64,000 nucleotides of DNA, from positions 15,154,041 to 15,218,040 of the forward strand of contig NC_083606.1 in the NCBI RefSeq assembly GCF_029168945.1, in the 5' to 3' direction. The translations under genes and the position numbers were made by a program. The notes beneath the pieces are model-generated. The model did not search any database. It saw nothing but the letters and a program-made list of their open reading frames with translations, and was not told the origin of the DNA. How positions within the stretch are numbered: the stretch's first letter is position 1; each line of letters begins with the position of its first letter. Source of the stretch: Cannabis sativa (taxonomy: Eukaryota; Streptophyta; Magnoliopsida; Rosales; Cannabaceae). Positions 1 to 12,799 of the stretch are shown here, piece by piece.

Positions 1-330
1 CCAGTTTCTTGGTAATTTTTCTGGCGACTATGCCAATTCTGATGACTTTTCTGAAGTTTGTTGTCGATGCCGGAAAAATCACCGGAGTAGCTGCTACCGT
101 CAGAAAATTCGTCAGAATCGGCATTGTCAACGAAAAAATCACCAAGAAAGTAGTTTCTTCATCAAGAAAGAAACTGGTTTCTTTTTTTAGTAATTTTTTC
201 GGCGACAATGCCAATTTCAACGAATTATCTGGCACTGGCAGCAACTCCAACGATTTTTCCGGCACCTACCGCTACTCTGGCAACTTTTCCGGCACCGGCA
301 GTAAACTCCGGTGACTTTTTCGACATCAAT
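1..330. repeat. Degenerate short-repeat stretch, unassigned
   Basis: The first 330 bases contain many imperfect copies of a motif like TTTTCCGGCA(C/A), alternating with GATG/CAATG spacers. The repeats keep a reading frame open from 9 to 314 that would encode a Ser/Asn/Gly/Thr-rich peptide. No domain, splice site or promoter supports a gene, so I read it as repetitive DNA, perhaps the edge of an element that starts outside the window. Confidence 0.3.
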
Positions 331-1000
331 GACAAATAAAACTTTCTAAACAAATAAAAACATTAAATATGGATTTGAAAACTTAATTACATATATGTGG
401 CATATCAAATACCATAAAAAGACCTGAAAACAAAAAATACCATATAAATTGGTCAAACTTAAATGTGCTATATTTATCATAAGAACTTTTAAAATCCCAT
501 AGTAAGTATAATTTCCTCTAAGAATAATGATTATTTATTTAGGAGAGGTCTACGGTGTAGCACACTTTTGTGCTGTATCAGTACATCACCCTTCCTAAAA
601 ATATATTAGCAGATTTTTTTTTTTATTTTCTTATGATGGTATTTATTATAATAATAGTTAGCTTCATATTTGATTTTAAAAATTTTCAAGTAATTTATAG
701 TAACGAAAACAAAGTTCAAATAATTTATTTTATTCGTATTTTTTTTATATGCGTGTAAAAATAATTATTTTGAATTTTATTTTGGGCATGGCAAACTATT
801 CATAATTCTTGAAAATTGACAATGAGGATCTTGTGACCAATGTGAACATAGTCATGGAAAATATTTTCAGCATAAAAATATGTTGTATCGGTATAATTTT
901 CAAAGAAAATTTAGGTTTCCATGCTTAAATGAGATATATGGATTAAAATTAACCCCTTCCTCCATTCAAAAAATAAATAAAAAAAAAACACATTGAAAAT
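331..1000. other. AT-rich spacer with no gene seen
   Basis: This stretch is AT-rich with poly-A/T runs. I see no conserved protein match, no clear terminal repeats and no RNA gene in it. Confidence 0.4.
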
Positions 1001-1379
1001 GTGTATTACTCTTTCACCCCATACAAAAATAGAAGAATAGAGAATCTAGTCCCATTAGGTATCCTCCAGAAAGGTCTGCCACGAAGAAAAATCCTACGAT
1101 TGTGCCTGAAAAGAATAAGAAGGCCTAGGATCCACGTAAAGTTCGTTCTAATCTCCCAAAGTGGAAGGGTCTTGAGGGTGTAGATTTCCCAAAAGAAAAA
1201 CTAGTCTCCAGGACCGTGGAGATCGAAGGAGCGTACTCCATGCATCAAAGCCAGGAAAACAAAAGGGGTCTTTCAAGAAAGATCCCCCTAATGATCTTCG
1301 ACACAATCTCAATGCCAAACACAGGGACCTAAGGGCACGTCTTGACCAAAGAAAGAAAGCTTCGTCAGAAATATACTAG

Positions 1380-2700
1380 AAGCTGAGCTCCCAAAGAACT
1401 TTAAGATGCCTTAAATGACTATGTACACAGGTGACATGGATCCCAGTGATCACTTATCTAGATTCAACAGAGTCATGACGGTCATGAGGTTCAGTAATGG
1501 CACTAAATGCCTGTGTTTCCCATGGACATTGGGAGGATCTGTATAATAGTGGTTCAAAAAGTTAGAATCAGGATCTATGGATTGTTGGAATAAATTGCAA
1601 ACTAATTTTAGAAGACAATTTGTTGTAGCTAGAAAGATAAACCTTGAAGTTAGTGCCTTGAATAACATCAAATAATTACCAATGGAAACCTTGAACAACT
1701 TCATCAAGAAGTTCAAAGAGGAGGCTTCCAAAGCCAAGAATGTAAATGACGGACAAAATTTGGTTTTATTGTAAGATAGAATCCGGAGGGGAACTCCCTT
1801 CGAGAATGAGTTGCAATAAGAAGGTGCAGCTAGCGTTAAAGATTTCCAAAAGAGAGCCTAGAAGTATATTAACTTGGAAGAAGCCCAAATAATAGTTTTC
1901 AGGGGATATTATCATGCTGGAGGCCCTAGGTATGCTTCTGAAGTGCAATTTCCAAGTATCACGCTTCTTGCCACTCCCCAAACGAGTGGCATGCCTAGTG
2001 TGCAATTCCAAGCAACACTGGGTACTCACCAAATTCTATTATGGCACCAGCCCATTCTGATTATGGGCTGCCGACAGGTGATCCCACTCCCAAAGCAAGC
2101 ACGCAATATCTTACTCAATCTACTTCACTTGTAGTGAGTGCAACCGCAGCTCCCAAAGCTTCCTGGAGTAAACGGTCATCCAATGGAAGCACCCAGAGTG
2201 AAAGCAAGAAGCCAAAAAGGACCGAGTATAATCCCTAGTATACTCAGTATACTAACATGGTGGATACACAAGAACGCATATATTTGGCCACAAGGAAAAA
2301 TATTCACTACCAAAGGCCACTGCCTCTATACCGAGATAACTCGCAGAAGGACCCCAACAGAAGATGTGAGTACCATAATGACATTCGACATACAACCAAT
2401 TAATGTAAGATTCTATAGGATGAAATTGAGAACCTGATACAGCTAGGCCATTTGTACGTGTGGATAAGGAATCGTTTGCCGCATATGAGGGAAGGAAAAG
2501 TAGGAGCTCAAGTACTTTGGGGTGTAGTGCAAGCCCCATATCTAGAGGCCCCTAAGGGAGCTCTTTCCCAAAATCAAGGGGCTCTACCAGGACAGCAACC
2601 TAGACCAAAAGGGAGAGTGGTTATGATTTCCGAAGGCTCTCATATAGGGGGTTCAACCCACAAGAAGTATGGGAAGTAGGCCAGCTATTAGCTTAGAGAC
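1380..2700 (+). pseudogene. Ty3/gypsy (Tat-lineage) gag remnant
   Basis: Conceptual translation on + gives blocks typical of Tat/Ogre-type gypsy Gag: a DP.DHLSRFNRVM-like segment near 1444-1480, a CLCFPWTLGG-like segment near 1508-1540, WFKKL...SMDCW near 1552-1585, FRRQFV near 1609-1626, and a stretch ending KYINLEEAQ near 1862-1890. In living elements this protein forms the virus-like particle. Here the frame is broken by several stop codons (for example in the NNIK*LP and LL*D contexts) and by frame changes, so it cannot make Gag. The matching protease and RT pieces lie downstream at 2700-3087, 4981-5499 and 17797-17985, separated by later insertions. Lineage assignment rests on motif recognition only. 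Confidence 0.7.
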
Positions 2701-3087
2701 ATTGTCTCATGGACTAGCCAATAACATTTAGTGAGGAAGATGCCCAGACGGTGCATTTTCCACACCATTACCACTGTAATTGAAACTCCCATTACCAACA
2801 AGATAGTGGCTTAAATTTTTATGGATAACAAGAGTTTAGTAAACATCCTATTCAAAGAAGCCTTCCTCACCATTGGCCTTAAGAACAAAGATTTATCACA
2901 AGTGATTCTCAGCTTACGAGATTAAATGGGAATTCTCTTATCCTTATGGGGAAAATTAGGCTTTTAATGACTCTGTGCCCTGACACTTCTTAAAGCACAT
3001 TTAACTACTGCACCATTGTCATGGTAGATTGTTTGATAATATACAAGACTATAATGGTTGCCTGACATTGGTGGATTTTGGAGCTGT
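2700..3087 (+). pseudogene. Decayed gypsy protease-region fragment (left half)
   Basis: The end of this stretch translates to fragments resembling the VVDC..YNAI.GRPTLN block that follows the aspartic protease in Tat-lineage polyproteins (near 3025-3087). Stops interrupt it. It is cut at 3087 by a solo copia LTR and continues at 4981. Confidence 0.5.
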
Positions 3088-4980
3088 TGTTGGAATATAT
3101 TTTGCCAGGTTCTAGATTTACTAACAAGTATGTTTTTAACATCCTAAATATAAATTTTTGAAACAATGAAACTTAAACACATATAGAGTATGAGAAACCT
3201 TACATTAGTTGCAGCGGAATTAAATGACTCCTTCCACTCAGATCTCCAACCCTTGTTCCATTCTGTTGCTGAGTCTAATTGAGATTTGAGCCTGACACTC
3301 CTTCAGTTGTTTGGATTCTTCAGAGTCTTACACACTATGATTGAGGACTAACTTTCTATGGATGGGCATGCACTCAATCACTAAGACTTGAACTTTTATG
3401 TGAAGAACACTCTAGGATTCAAAAATTAGAAGGAAGAAGAAGAAGAAGAAGAAGTCTCAAACTCTCTAGTTGTTTGATAAGTTGTAAACTAGGTTTAGAG
3501 TCATTTGTTAGATTATTAGACTATTCTTTTCATTTGATGCTAATTCACTTAGGGTTAGGATTGAATTATAAGGAATAAAAAAATGATAAAATAATAGCAA
3601 AAAATAAGGGTGTAGTGGCCGGCCATATGTGGGCCCTACACTAATTATATTTTTTGCCATTTTTCTCAACTATTTATCTATTATTTCACAAATGCCATAT
3701 TTTCCAATTCTAATCCTATAAATTCCAAAATTATTTATTTAATAATTACAAAATAAAATTGTCATTTATATTATTTATTAATTAAACTCTACAGAGTCTT
3801 TTAATTAACAAATAAACTCTAAAATCATATTTCTTCATAATCAAGCCATATCTTAGTGAAAATTCATAAATAAGACATAGTCTAATTTAGAATTATAATT
3901 GCTTAATTAAAATCAATTAACTGAGTCTTACAAGCAGTTTTGTCTCAACTAGTATGGGGACCATGGGCTTATATAAACGAGCTTCCAATAAGCAAATCTA
4001 GAATTTACCAAGTAAATTCCATACTCTAACTTATTAATTCCTCCTTGCTCTACTATAGATTTGGAATTGCACTCTTAGTTATATAGAACGCTCTATATGT
4101 TCCACGATATAGATACGCCATGAAATATCCATTTGTTATAATCCTAATAATTAATGATCCTCTATAGATGATTTACACTGAGTAGGGAAAAATTTACCGT
4201 TACACCCTTCAATGTATTTTATCCTTAAAACACTTAGCTACCTATAAATGATATTCCAGTGAACTAATATAATCACTGAAATGAGCGCTCAACCATTTAT
4301 CTCTATTAAGCCAAGCTCGAAGGAAATCATTGTTTTACTTCTAGGTATAGATAAAAGCTACATATTCCGTATCTATGATTAGCGCTCTACTCAATTAAAA
4401 TACCATGTCCTTAATCTATATATCATGAGAAGAACCATTGGCCGACTTAAACGAAAAAATTGAAGAACACAAATAGTACAATTGAACTAGAACCTAACCA
4501 TCTCAAGATTGAGATCATTTGATCTAAGATCAACTAGGTGATATTAAATTGAATAGATATTATTGTAAGTTTATTATATCTAATCCAAGTTCAATATCGG
4601 TCCCTTCCGATGCATACTCCATACATCCAACCCAAGCTTACCTTAACCAATGCCCTGGAAAGGACATAACACTTATCCAAGGTGCAAGTAAACTACATTG
4701 TGGATTATCCTATCAGTTAAACCGTGTATACTGATAAATCATAGGAATACATTTAATCACACAATGTTGATTACTTTTCACTGTGTTGACAACACAATAA
4801 ATAAAAATATCAATATGATAAGGATTTGGATGAATCTATAAATCAAATAAATAACTAAATGATCACATGAACCAAATAACACATTAAATAAGTAATGAAA
4901 ATAAATTTGTTTCTTTATTGATAAATGAATATAAAAGATTACATTTTAATAGAGTTTTATTTAGGTCACAAAGCCCAACA
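3088..4980 (-). mobile_element. Solo LTR of the large copia family
   Basis: The stretch begins TGTTGGAATA and ends AGCCCAACA, and its order of sequence blocks matches the 1905-bp LTRs at 5500-9696 and 15887-17791 (same orientation) and the + strand LTR at 54869-56737. No internal domain is attached. It interrupts the gypsy protease region. The flanking bases (GCTGT before, ACTAA after) do not form an obvious target duplication, so it may come from recombination between different copies, or the duplication has decayed. It is more diverged from the other LTRs than they are from each other. Confidence 0.8.
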
Positions 4981-5499
4981 ACTAACCTCAATCAGACACT
5001 TATGCCTCGAATTCCATACCCATCTTGTGAGTGTTAGAACTGCTCAAGGAAACCAGGGGGAAGCAAGAAAATGATATAGTGTAGCCACCAAGTAAGCTAT
5101 CCCCATGGTCCAACACACAAAAGAAGGACACCCAGTGGAGGTGCAGGATGAATTGGATCCCCAAGTGGGAGCTGAGGCCATTCTTAAACCTATGGAAGAA
5201 GTAGAGGAAATTCAAATTTGTGATCAGGATCCGACCAAGGTAATTCGTGTTAGGAAAGGCCTTAATCCAAATGAAAGAAATGAAATTGTGGAGGCCATTA
5301 ATGAGTCTGCAAATGTCTTTGCATAGAGTCATAGAGATATGACCGACATCAATCCAAACATCACTACCCATGTTTTGAACATCAACAAAGACATACCTAT
5401 CGTATAGTAGAAAAGACGTCCCATTGACTCGGTCAAATTTGAAGGTTTTAAACAAGAAGTGGACAAAATGTTGTTTAACATCTTTATCTGAGATGTCTA
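4981..5499 (+). pseudogene. Gypsy Tat-lineage pol fragment (protease end to RT start)
   Basis: The translation contains an RTAQGNQGEARK-like block (about 5036-5071), then an open run from 5105 to 5326 with acidic, DPTKVIRVRKGLNPNERNEI-like sequence, and then HRDMTDINPNITTHVLNI and KRRPIDSVKFEGF...VDKML blocks that lead into reverse transcriptase in Tat elements. Two or more stops occur between about 5325 and 5410. The copia element at 5500 interrupts the RT, which resumes at 17797. The fragment cannot encode a working product. Confidence 0.7.
5495..5499. repeat. Target site duplication GTCTA, left copy
   Basis: GTCTA directly precedes the left LTR at 5500 and recurs at 17792-17796 directly after the right LTR, which defines the insertion precisely. 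Confidence 0.9.
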
Positions 5500-6409
5500 T
5501 GTTGGAAATTATTTTACCAGGATCTAGATTTACTAACAAGTATGTTGGATTAACAACCTAATATGAATTCTAAAACAATGAAAATAAACACATATAAAGT
5601 TAGAAAACCTTACAGTGGGTGCAGCGAAATAATATGACTCCTTCCGTTTAGATCTCTAGCCCTTGATTCCTTTCTGTAGCAGAGCATCACCAAGATCTGA
5701 ACCTGGATCTTCTTTTCTCCTTCTTTGATGCAGAAATTCCATAGTCTTCCATACTATGATTGAGATACCACTTGATGTGTGTGGGCACTACTCATCTCAC
5801 AAGGATTTCGAAATTTTCTCTCTTTTTCTCTCTCAATTTCGTGGCTGATAGCATACAAGAGAAGAGAGCAAAGGTTGCTTTATATAGGGAGAAAGGAGAG
5901 CATAACTTTCCAAATAAAACAGTTTCCTCTTTTACTGTGTAATTGATTAACTGCCTTATTTAGTGTGATCCACCACTTTCCTATTATAGCTAGGCTTTGA
6001 TTAGCAATTACATGACAATTAAAAAATAAAATAATAATTGGGAAACACAAAGGGAGTGCTCGGCCATATAGGGTAATGGGCCTCACTTGGATTTTGCAGT
6101 TTCCTCAATTTTATTTCTATTTCTCGAAGAATGCCACTTTTCCAATTCTAATCATTTAAATGCCAAAACTAATTATTTAATAACTAAAATAGATTATTAA
6201 ATAATATTGTCATTTAAAATAATTATTAATTAGACATACAAAGTCTCTTAATTAATATTTAAACCTAGAAACCCTTTTCTTTACGATTTTAAACTGTGAG
6301 AATTCATAAAGTAGACATAGTCTAACTTTTAGAATTATAATTGATTAATTAAAATCAATTAACTGAGTCTTACAAGCAGTATGGCCTCAACTAGTATGGG
6401 GACCATGGG

Positions 6410-8696
6410 TGTAACACCCTAACTACCATAGGCGTATTACATGATTTTTAAACGTACTGTGCAGCTCGTTGCTAATCAACGAGGTTTATGGAAAAACGTG
6501 ATTAATTAAAATTTTGCTTTTTAATTAAACTTATAAAACAATATTACAAAAGACTCGGGATCCCGATTATAAAATTATTTACAAAAAGTTTTAACTGTTT
6601 AACTGTTACATAAAATAAAGGTCGTCTAACAACCAGTTACAAAAATCAGCCTTGCTGTCCCGAGGATCGTACGCTCCAGGCCTAACCGCCCCGACATGTA
6701 CAATCTCATAAGCTCGCTCACGGTCCATCAGCTATAGCCTTGCCTTTACCTACACATAAACATAAACTGTGAGTCGACAGACTCAGTAAGAAAAGCATAA
6801 TAATACTCATACATAATTCTAACTGCCGTGTCCAACACGATACTGAGTCCCGCTACTGCCATGTCCAACATGGTACTGAGCCACTACTGCCATGTCCAAC
6901 ATGGTGCGAGTTCTGAACGTTCATAGGGACGGTACTATAGACCCGTAACAACCTGATCGGTCGAACCGGTCATACTCCGCCTTGGTCATACTCCACTGTA
7001 CCGACGTGTTACTATATCCTCCCGATCGGTCGAACCGGTCATACTGCGGCCTGGTCATACTCCGGCTGTACCGACGGATACGTCAATAGTACGGAACCAC
7101 CAACCGGTGTCGGCTGATCGGTCAAGCCGGTCATACTCCATTGCTGGTCATACTCCGGCTGTACCGACGTGACAGGGTTGGATGGTTCGAAGCCAACATA
7201 CAACTAATGTAATCTAATAGGCTTCCTACATGCTCGCTAAACATGTAATCTACATATGCATCTTGTTATACTAATCTTACCGGATTCCGAATTCAGGTGT
7301 GCCGGTCAACCTGACTGGAACTGAAGCTGAGCGGCGGATTACTGGCTCCTAAACCATAAAAATCACAACGCTATAAGTGACACGCTAAATCACTTTCCGG
7401 GGACTAAAACTAGGAACTAAAAGTTTCCCTATCGATAAAAAGCATGGCAATACCCCTAAAAACATAAAAACGAGGAAAAACACGGGTTCTGAAAATTCCC
7501 CAACCGGCAGACCGGTTGCCCATCCGGAATTCCGGTTCTGGGAATTTTCGAAGCCCATCCGGAATTCCGGATGCACAACCGGAATTCCGGTTCCTCGCAG
7601 GCAGCAACATCAAATTTTCATAACTCGACCAATTCAACCCCAAATTGATTCAAACTTTCCAGACCTGTTCTATACCTTCCCTAGAACATTTCTAAGGCCT
7701 CAAACTAACCCAGAAATCACAGATTCACAAATCACCATTGGAGCTCAAGCTTTGAGTTCTAAACTTAAACTTGAGCAAATCCACCTAACAAGCAATCAAA
7801 CTAGCTTAAAACCTCTTAAACTAGCATAATAAATTCTCTGAAAACAAACAAAAACATTAACAACAATACAGCAACAGATTTCCAACAATTTCTTCAAAAT
7901 TTACATTTTTGAGCTAGAAAATCCAAACTTGAACAAGGAAAACCTACATGCCTTTCTAACAGCTTAATTCACTTCAATTTAACATGCTTACACCACAGAA
8001 ATTAACCACAAAATCACAGCAGCAACCATATATCAAAATCATGCATGCATTTCATCCATTTTACTTAAAATTCAAGAAAACACAAAGGAAAGTTATAAGT
8101 GATCAAACCTTGGCTAGGATTACACAAAGATGAGTTGAAAATCACAAGGATTTGAGGAGAAAAAACCCAGCCCTAGCAGCCAAGTCTTGGCCGAAAAAGA
8201 GAGAGAGAGCTTGAGAGAGTTTCTTTTCAAGATTTTCTATTTTATTTTCTAAGTGTTGAAATGAGAAGGAAAATGAGTAAATGCCACATATACCATATTA
8301 TTTCAGCCATCAAATAAACACTTAAACATTTATTTTTCAATTTAATAAAATCACAAAAGACAAAAAGTCATTGGGGCAAAAAGACCATTTTGCCCCTCCA
8401 TATTAAATTCTCATAAAAAACACTAAAGGGGGTATTTTTGGGAAATTCTAAATTCCCGGCCATTAAAACCCGTCCCAAACTAATAACATGCTAAGTTGTG
8501 ATTTCTACTGAGCCAAACGCCGAGTTCCAAAATACCGGGCACCGGAAATGCAAAATATGAAAAACTACTGAATAACATAACCATGCATTTCTGAATTCCA
8601 TAAATAACAGTAATAAATTATTTAAATAGCTATAAATAATTTCGTAATTAATCATAAACAACTGCTAATTTCCAAATTAACTAAGCGGGCTTTACA
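6410..8696 (-). mobile_element. Gypsy-type solo LTR nested in the copia LTR
   Basis: The insertion begins TGTAACACCC and ends CGGGCTTTACA, and is flanked by ATGGG at 6405-6409 and 8697-8701. The undisturbed copia LTR at 15887-17791 shows the empty site (CCATGGGTCTATA near 16790-16803), which proves the boundaries. The start resembles the + strand start of the chromovirus LTR at 33124 (TGTAACGCCC) and both carry a CAGTAAGGAAAA-like block, so I infer a Tekay-like gypsy LTR in minus orientation. No internal genes remain. Confidence 0.88.
6825..7175. repeat. Minisatellite inside the solo LTR
   Basis: Two repeat types are seen. One has about three copies of a TGCC(A/G)TGTCCAAC(A/C) unit followed by TGAG. 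The other has about three copies of a unit of roughly 60-70 bp containing GGTCGAACCGGTCATACT and CTGTACCGACG. Both are imperfect. Confidence 0.7.
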
Positions 8697-9696
8697 ATGG
8701 GTCTATATAACCGAGCTTCCAATAAGTCGAACTGAATTTACCAAGTAAATTCCCTAACTTATTAATTCCTCATTGAATCCACACTTAGAACTTGGAATTG
8801 CACTCTCAGTCATATAGAAACGCTCTATATGTTCCACGATATAGACACGTCATTAGTTATCCATTGTTATAACCCTAATGTGATCAATGATCCTCTATAT
8901 AGATGATTTACACTGTACAGGGATTAAATTACCGTAACACCCTACAATGTATTTTATCCTTAAAACACTTAACCCTGTATAAATGATATTTCACCTAAGT
9001 GAAATGAGATCTCCACCATTTATCTTCGTTTGGTTAAGCTCGAAGGAAATCATCCTTTACTTCTATTTGCCAAATAGAAGCTATAGATTCCATATTTATG
9101 TTAGCGCTCCCCCACTCAATTGTATTACCGTGTTCCCAAAATGTACGTATCACCCTGATACAAAACTAGGCTTAACTAACAAATCAAAGAACACGAATAA
9201 TACTCTTGAAATTGAGCCTAACCATATCAGGATTTTGATCATGTGATCTAGGATCAACTTATGATATTGAATTGAATAGATATTTACGGTAAGTTTCAAA
9301 ATCTAATTCAAAGTTCAATATCGGTCCATTCCGATGTATACTCCATACATCCGATACTGGTAAACTTTGCCAATGTCCTGGAAAGGACATAACACTTTTC
9401 CAAGGTGTAAGAATACCTATCGCTGATTATACCATGTCAGTCTAAATCCAGTATTCTGACAAATCAGGGAATCTACTTTTGAACATATAATAAAGATTAT
9501 ATTCCACTGTGCTGACAACACTATAATCTTTAACCAACTCATATGTTCTGGACTTAAAAAGAATTTATACATTATATACTTATAATCATGAAATAAATCA
9601 TGTGAACCATGCAACATAAAATGTTATTTCTGATCTTTATTAATAAGTAAATCTGATTATATGAAATGAGTTTTATTTAGGGCATAAAACCCAACA

Positions 9697-9716
9697 AACT
9701 CCCACTTGCACTAATA
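9697..9716 (-). other. Polypurine tract of the copia element
   Basis: Read on the minus strand, TTAGTGCAAGTGGGAGTTTG directly precedes the 3' LTR. The same sequence precedes the 3' LTR of the + strand family member at 63028. It would prime plus-strand DNA synthesis. Confidence 0.75.
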
Positions 9717-12300
9717 TAAAACAAAAAGTGCATTTCAAATAATCATTAACACCTTGATATACCAATCAAGTGTAATAGTAGTAAACTCCTCGTAATGGGA
9801 TCTGACAGGTTGAATTAAACACAACCTCTTCTCCACCATTACTCTTCCTTAATCACAAAATCCTTGATAATGTGAAATTCCTCTCTATATGTCTACTCTT
9901 TTGGGATACTGGATTCTATACTTTTGGGCAACTACTCTTTCGTTATTCAGGAAGTAACCCTAGTAGTTAAGGCAAGTTGGAACACTGCCACAAATGTATA
10001 GAACTTTCCTTAGACTGAAAAAGTATCTTTCCTGCAACTTTTAACATTCAGTCTCTTTCTGGTAGACCAAGAGATTTCAGATAGGTTTTTACACTTCTCC
10101 AAAATCGCTACTCCACCCCCAAAGTAATCACCATCTCATCAGCAGACTTTCTAGCACACTGGCAAGTCTTGAAATCTGATGTGGTGTAGTCTAAGAGTTT
10201 CAAAACCACCCTTTTTGACTAACATATAGTTCCTCTTCTTAATCTTAAGATTTACTTGATTGTCTTCCAATGTTCCTCTCCTGGATTAATCTGACACTTA
10301 CTCATTACTCCCACTCAACAGCAGGTGTCTGGTCTAAGGCATACTAAAGCATATCTGAGACCTCTCACTATTGATTTAAGAAATTCTTTCATGGCTTTAT
10401 CTTCTCTGGAATAGTTGAAACTTTTCCTTAGATAAATATAATCTACGCTTAGAAGTTGTGAAGGTTCTATAGATTGCCATTGGAAAGAAAATGCTCCAGC
10501 ATCTTACTAAAGTAAGTTGCTTGCATTAGAGTAAGTAATTACCAGGTATACCACAAGCCATAGGTTTAGTTAAACTCATACCTATAATACTAGGAACAGG
10601 AATTTTTGTTAAGTCCACTGAATAGACTTATGAACGAAAATTTCCTATCATGTCCTTGTAATAGAAAACTTTAGGTTACTCCATGTGAATGGATCAAACT
10701 ATAGTTCTCTTGGCTTTCTTCTTAGTTTCTTATCTTGACAATCCATTACTTGTTTAAACTCACAATGGATTTTAATCACTAGTGTCTTCCAAGTCATAAG
10801 AAGAGTGAGTTCCTAGAAACTCTCCCACTACAACAAGGTATCGTGAACTATGTCAAAGAAAACTAAATGGTATAGACCTCTTCAGTTGTGTTAAGACAAC
10901 AAAGGCAGTGGGATCATCTTGTAAAATAAGATGATAGAACACTTATGGAATCAAGAAAAAATAATATCTCCTTTATTTGCTACTTTATTTTCAGACTTAG
11001 TCATTTTCTTAGAAAAGCAGTATTTGTTTAAACAAACACTTTCTTATCTAATGACTATAGGATGCTCCACCCCTAATCACTTAGAATAGCTAACAAACAT
11101 GCAAACCAGGGTTAGCAGTTCTAGCTTTTCTTAAGATTTCGATTAGGTCATCCATGAATCTAGTAATGATTTACATTAAGTATACAACCATTACATCATT
11201 CTGAAATTTTATTTCCATAGAAGGATTTAGGCAACGACTAGTAACTAATCATCAATATGCAACTCGAATTTCTGGGGAGGTAAGTTTGGATATTATTCAA
11301 AATCAAATTAATGATCTTTGAACTGCATATCTACTACCTTTTTCTCCACCCCTATCAGTTCGCAAGATCTTTAACCACTTACCTTCACCATTGCTAGAAA
11401 TTCATGAAATTTTTCAAACATTTCAAATTTCTTTTGCATAAGGTAAAATCTAGAGTGATCGTTTTAAGAATACAACGAAAACTCATATCCACCCCTGAAT
11501 GTACATCCATCTGCGAATGAGATGAAATTACTTTCAGTGGATATAGGCATATTAACTCTTTGCAGAGAATGATCTTGTCAAAACCACTATGAACAAGATA
11601 CAAATGCCATAGATTTATAAAATATGTGGTTGTATCTTTTGATGACTTACTTTAGTTACATCAAAGAGTTCTTAGAATAGTGCAAGTGGATCCTGGTCAC
11701 ATAATACTAAACTCATACAGTTTAAATCCATTGAAAGAAAATGGTTATGAAACACTTGTGAAAGTGTAACTATATAATTAGTAATTCTTTCTTGGACCAC
11801 CACTATTAATCTAACTCTATGATTTGCCTATACAAGTAGGAGATATCTAAGATTGAGGATTTATATCATTTTGGGATAGAATTCCGGGAATATAATCATA
11901 TGCGTCATCTAATTTCTTAAGAGAAAATAAGACTTTATATGATTTATAGACCATTCATCCAATGATATGTCATTAAGCTAATTCGAAATGAATAAGCTAA
12001 GAGGAATTAGGATAATTTCGTTTTAAATAAGAATCCAACGATGCTCCGATTAGCGAGAGTCAAAGTAATCTTATTTATACAATCTTCTTGTTTCATATTG
12101 TAAAACACTAGTCTAAGGTGTCATCAATTGATGAACAGCTAGATGTTGCATATACAATATTTATCTTTCGAGATCTAACTCTATTATGTTAGTCTAATGG
12201 TGAAAATCCATTAGGGATTTATCTCATTAGAAAAACAAATCAAGTTAGACCAACAATGAAGATTCGAAATTAAACTACAATTTAATAACAGAAAATAACA
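9717..12300 (-). pseudogene. Highly decayed copia pol region
   Basis: No frame longer than about 70 codons survives, but on the minus strand near 10310-10400 a block of the type RxLRYALVCLRPDTCC...QINPG can be read that matches the YAMLCTRPDICYAVGIVSRY region of the related element at 62350-62420. The rest is unrecognisable by eye. This indicates an ancestral pol that is lost beyond function, in an element whose LTRs are still similar to each other. Confidence 0.5.
12040..12270 (-). repeat. Second, diverged copy of the copia leader block
   Basis: Reading the minus strand, this stretch repeats the order seen in the main leader block: a hairpin with loop CTAAT (stem AAATCC/GGATTT, 12204-12220), then a TCTCGAAAGATAA motif, then GACTCTCG followed by a changed version of the CCTAAACGGGACA motif (12042-12065). 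It appears to be an older tandem duplicate of 12415-12790. Confidence 0.6.
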
Positions 12301-12414
12301 TGGTTCAATACAAATTCATACACAATTCAGAAATTATGAAGCACATAGCAAATAGGAATGACAAGTGAAAATACTAAAACATACAATCCTAATTAATTTC
12401 CAAGGTTTTCAACA

Positions 12415-12790
12415 AACTGATATCAGTGTCCCGTTTAGGCGAGAGTCAAAGCTATCATTCATTGAATAGAGTTGTCAGCTCATCTAAAATGTCAAACATT
12501 CTAGCAACCTTTTATTCGATCAAGATGTGAATCCGCGCTGTCCCGTTTAGGTGAGAATCAAGGCTATTCTATCTTATGAGCTTCCACCATTGTTTCATAT
12601 TCTTGCAAGTCTTATATAGTCGCCACCATTAGGGTGATCATAAACTATATAAAAAACTTACAAGATTACTTATCTTTCGAGATTAAACGGTGCTAACTTG
12701 CTAATGAACGTTCCTCCATTAGGGAGGATTACTCACTAAAACAATAGCTATGTAAAACCAACAATGGAGATCGAATATCCTTATAATAAT
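12415..12790 (-). repeat. Conserved structured leader block of the copia family
   Basis: In minus orientation this block is about 90 percent identical by eye to 58850-59225 of the + strand copy, although the sequence on both sides has diverged. It contains a hairpin TCCTCCCTAATGGAGGA (12712-12728), a hairpin with the same CTAAT loop (12623-12637), a TCTCGAAAGATAAG motif and two copies of a CTCGCCTAAACGGGACA-like motif (12427-12449 and 12539-12561). It lies between the primer site and the gag position, in untranslated leader. Confidence 0.75.
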
Positions 12791-12799
12791 AAAGCTCAT

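Larger units (their letters stand above)
5500..9696 (-). repeat. 3' LTR of the copia element, split by a solo LTR
   Basis: It starts TGTTGGAAAT and ends AAACCCAACA on the + strand. Removing the inserted 6410-8696 segment and one copy of ATGGG leaves 1905 bp, exactly the length of the partner at 15887-17791. Confidence 0.92.

Noticed and set aside
9..314. Possible small Ser/Gly/Asn-rich protein gene
   Set aside because: The frame follows a short nucleotide repeat, with no promoter, splice or homology support.
5105..5326. 73-codon frame as an independent small gene
   Set aside because: It is part of the Tat-lineage polyprotein between protease and RT, as its flanking blocks show.
7385..7643. 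Frames with repeated RNSG motifs
   Set aside because: They translate a short CCGGAATTCCGG repeat inside a solo LTR.
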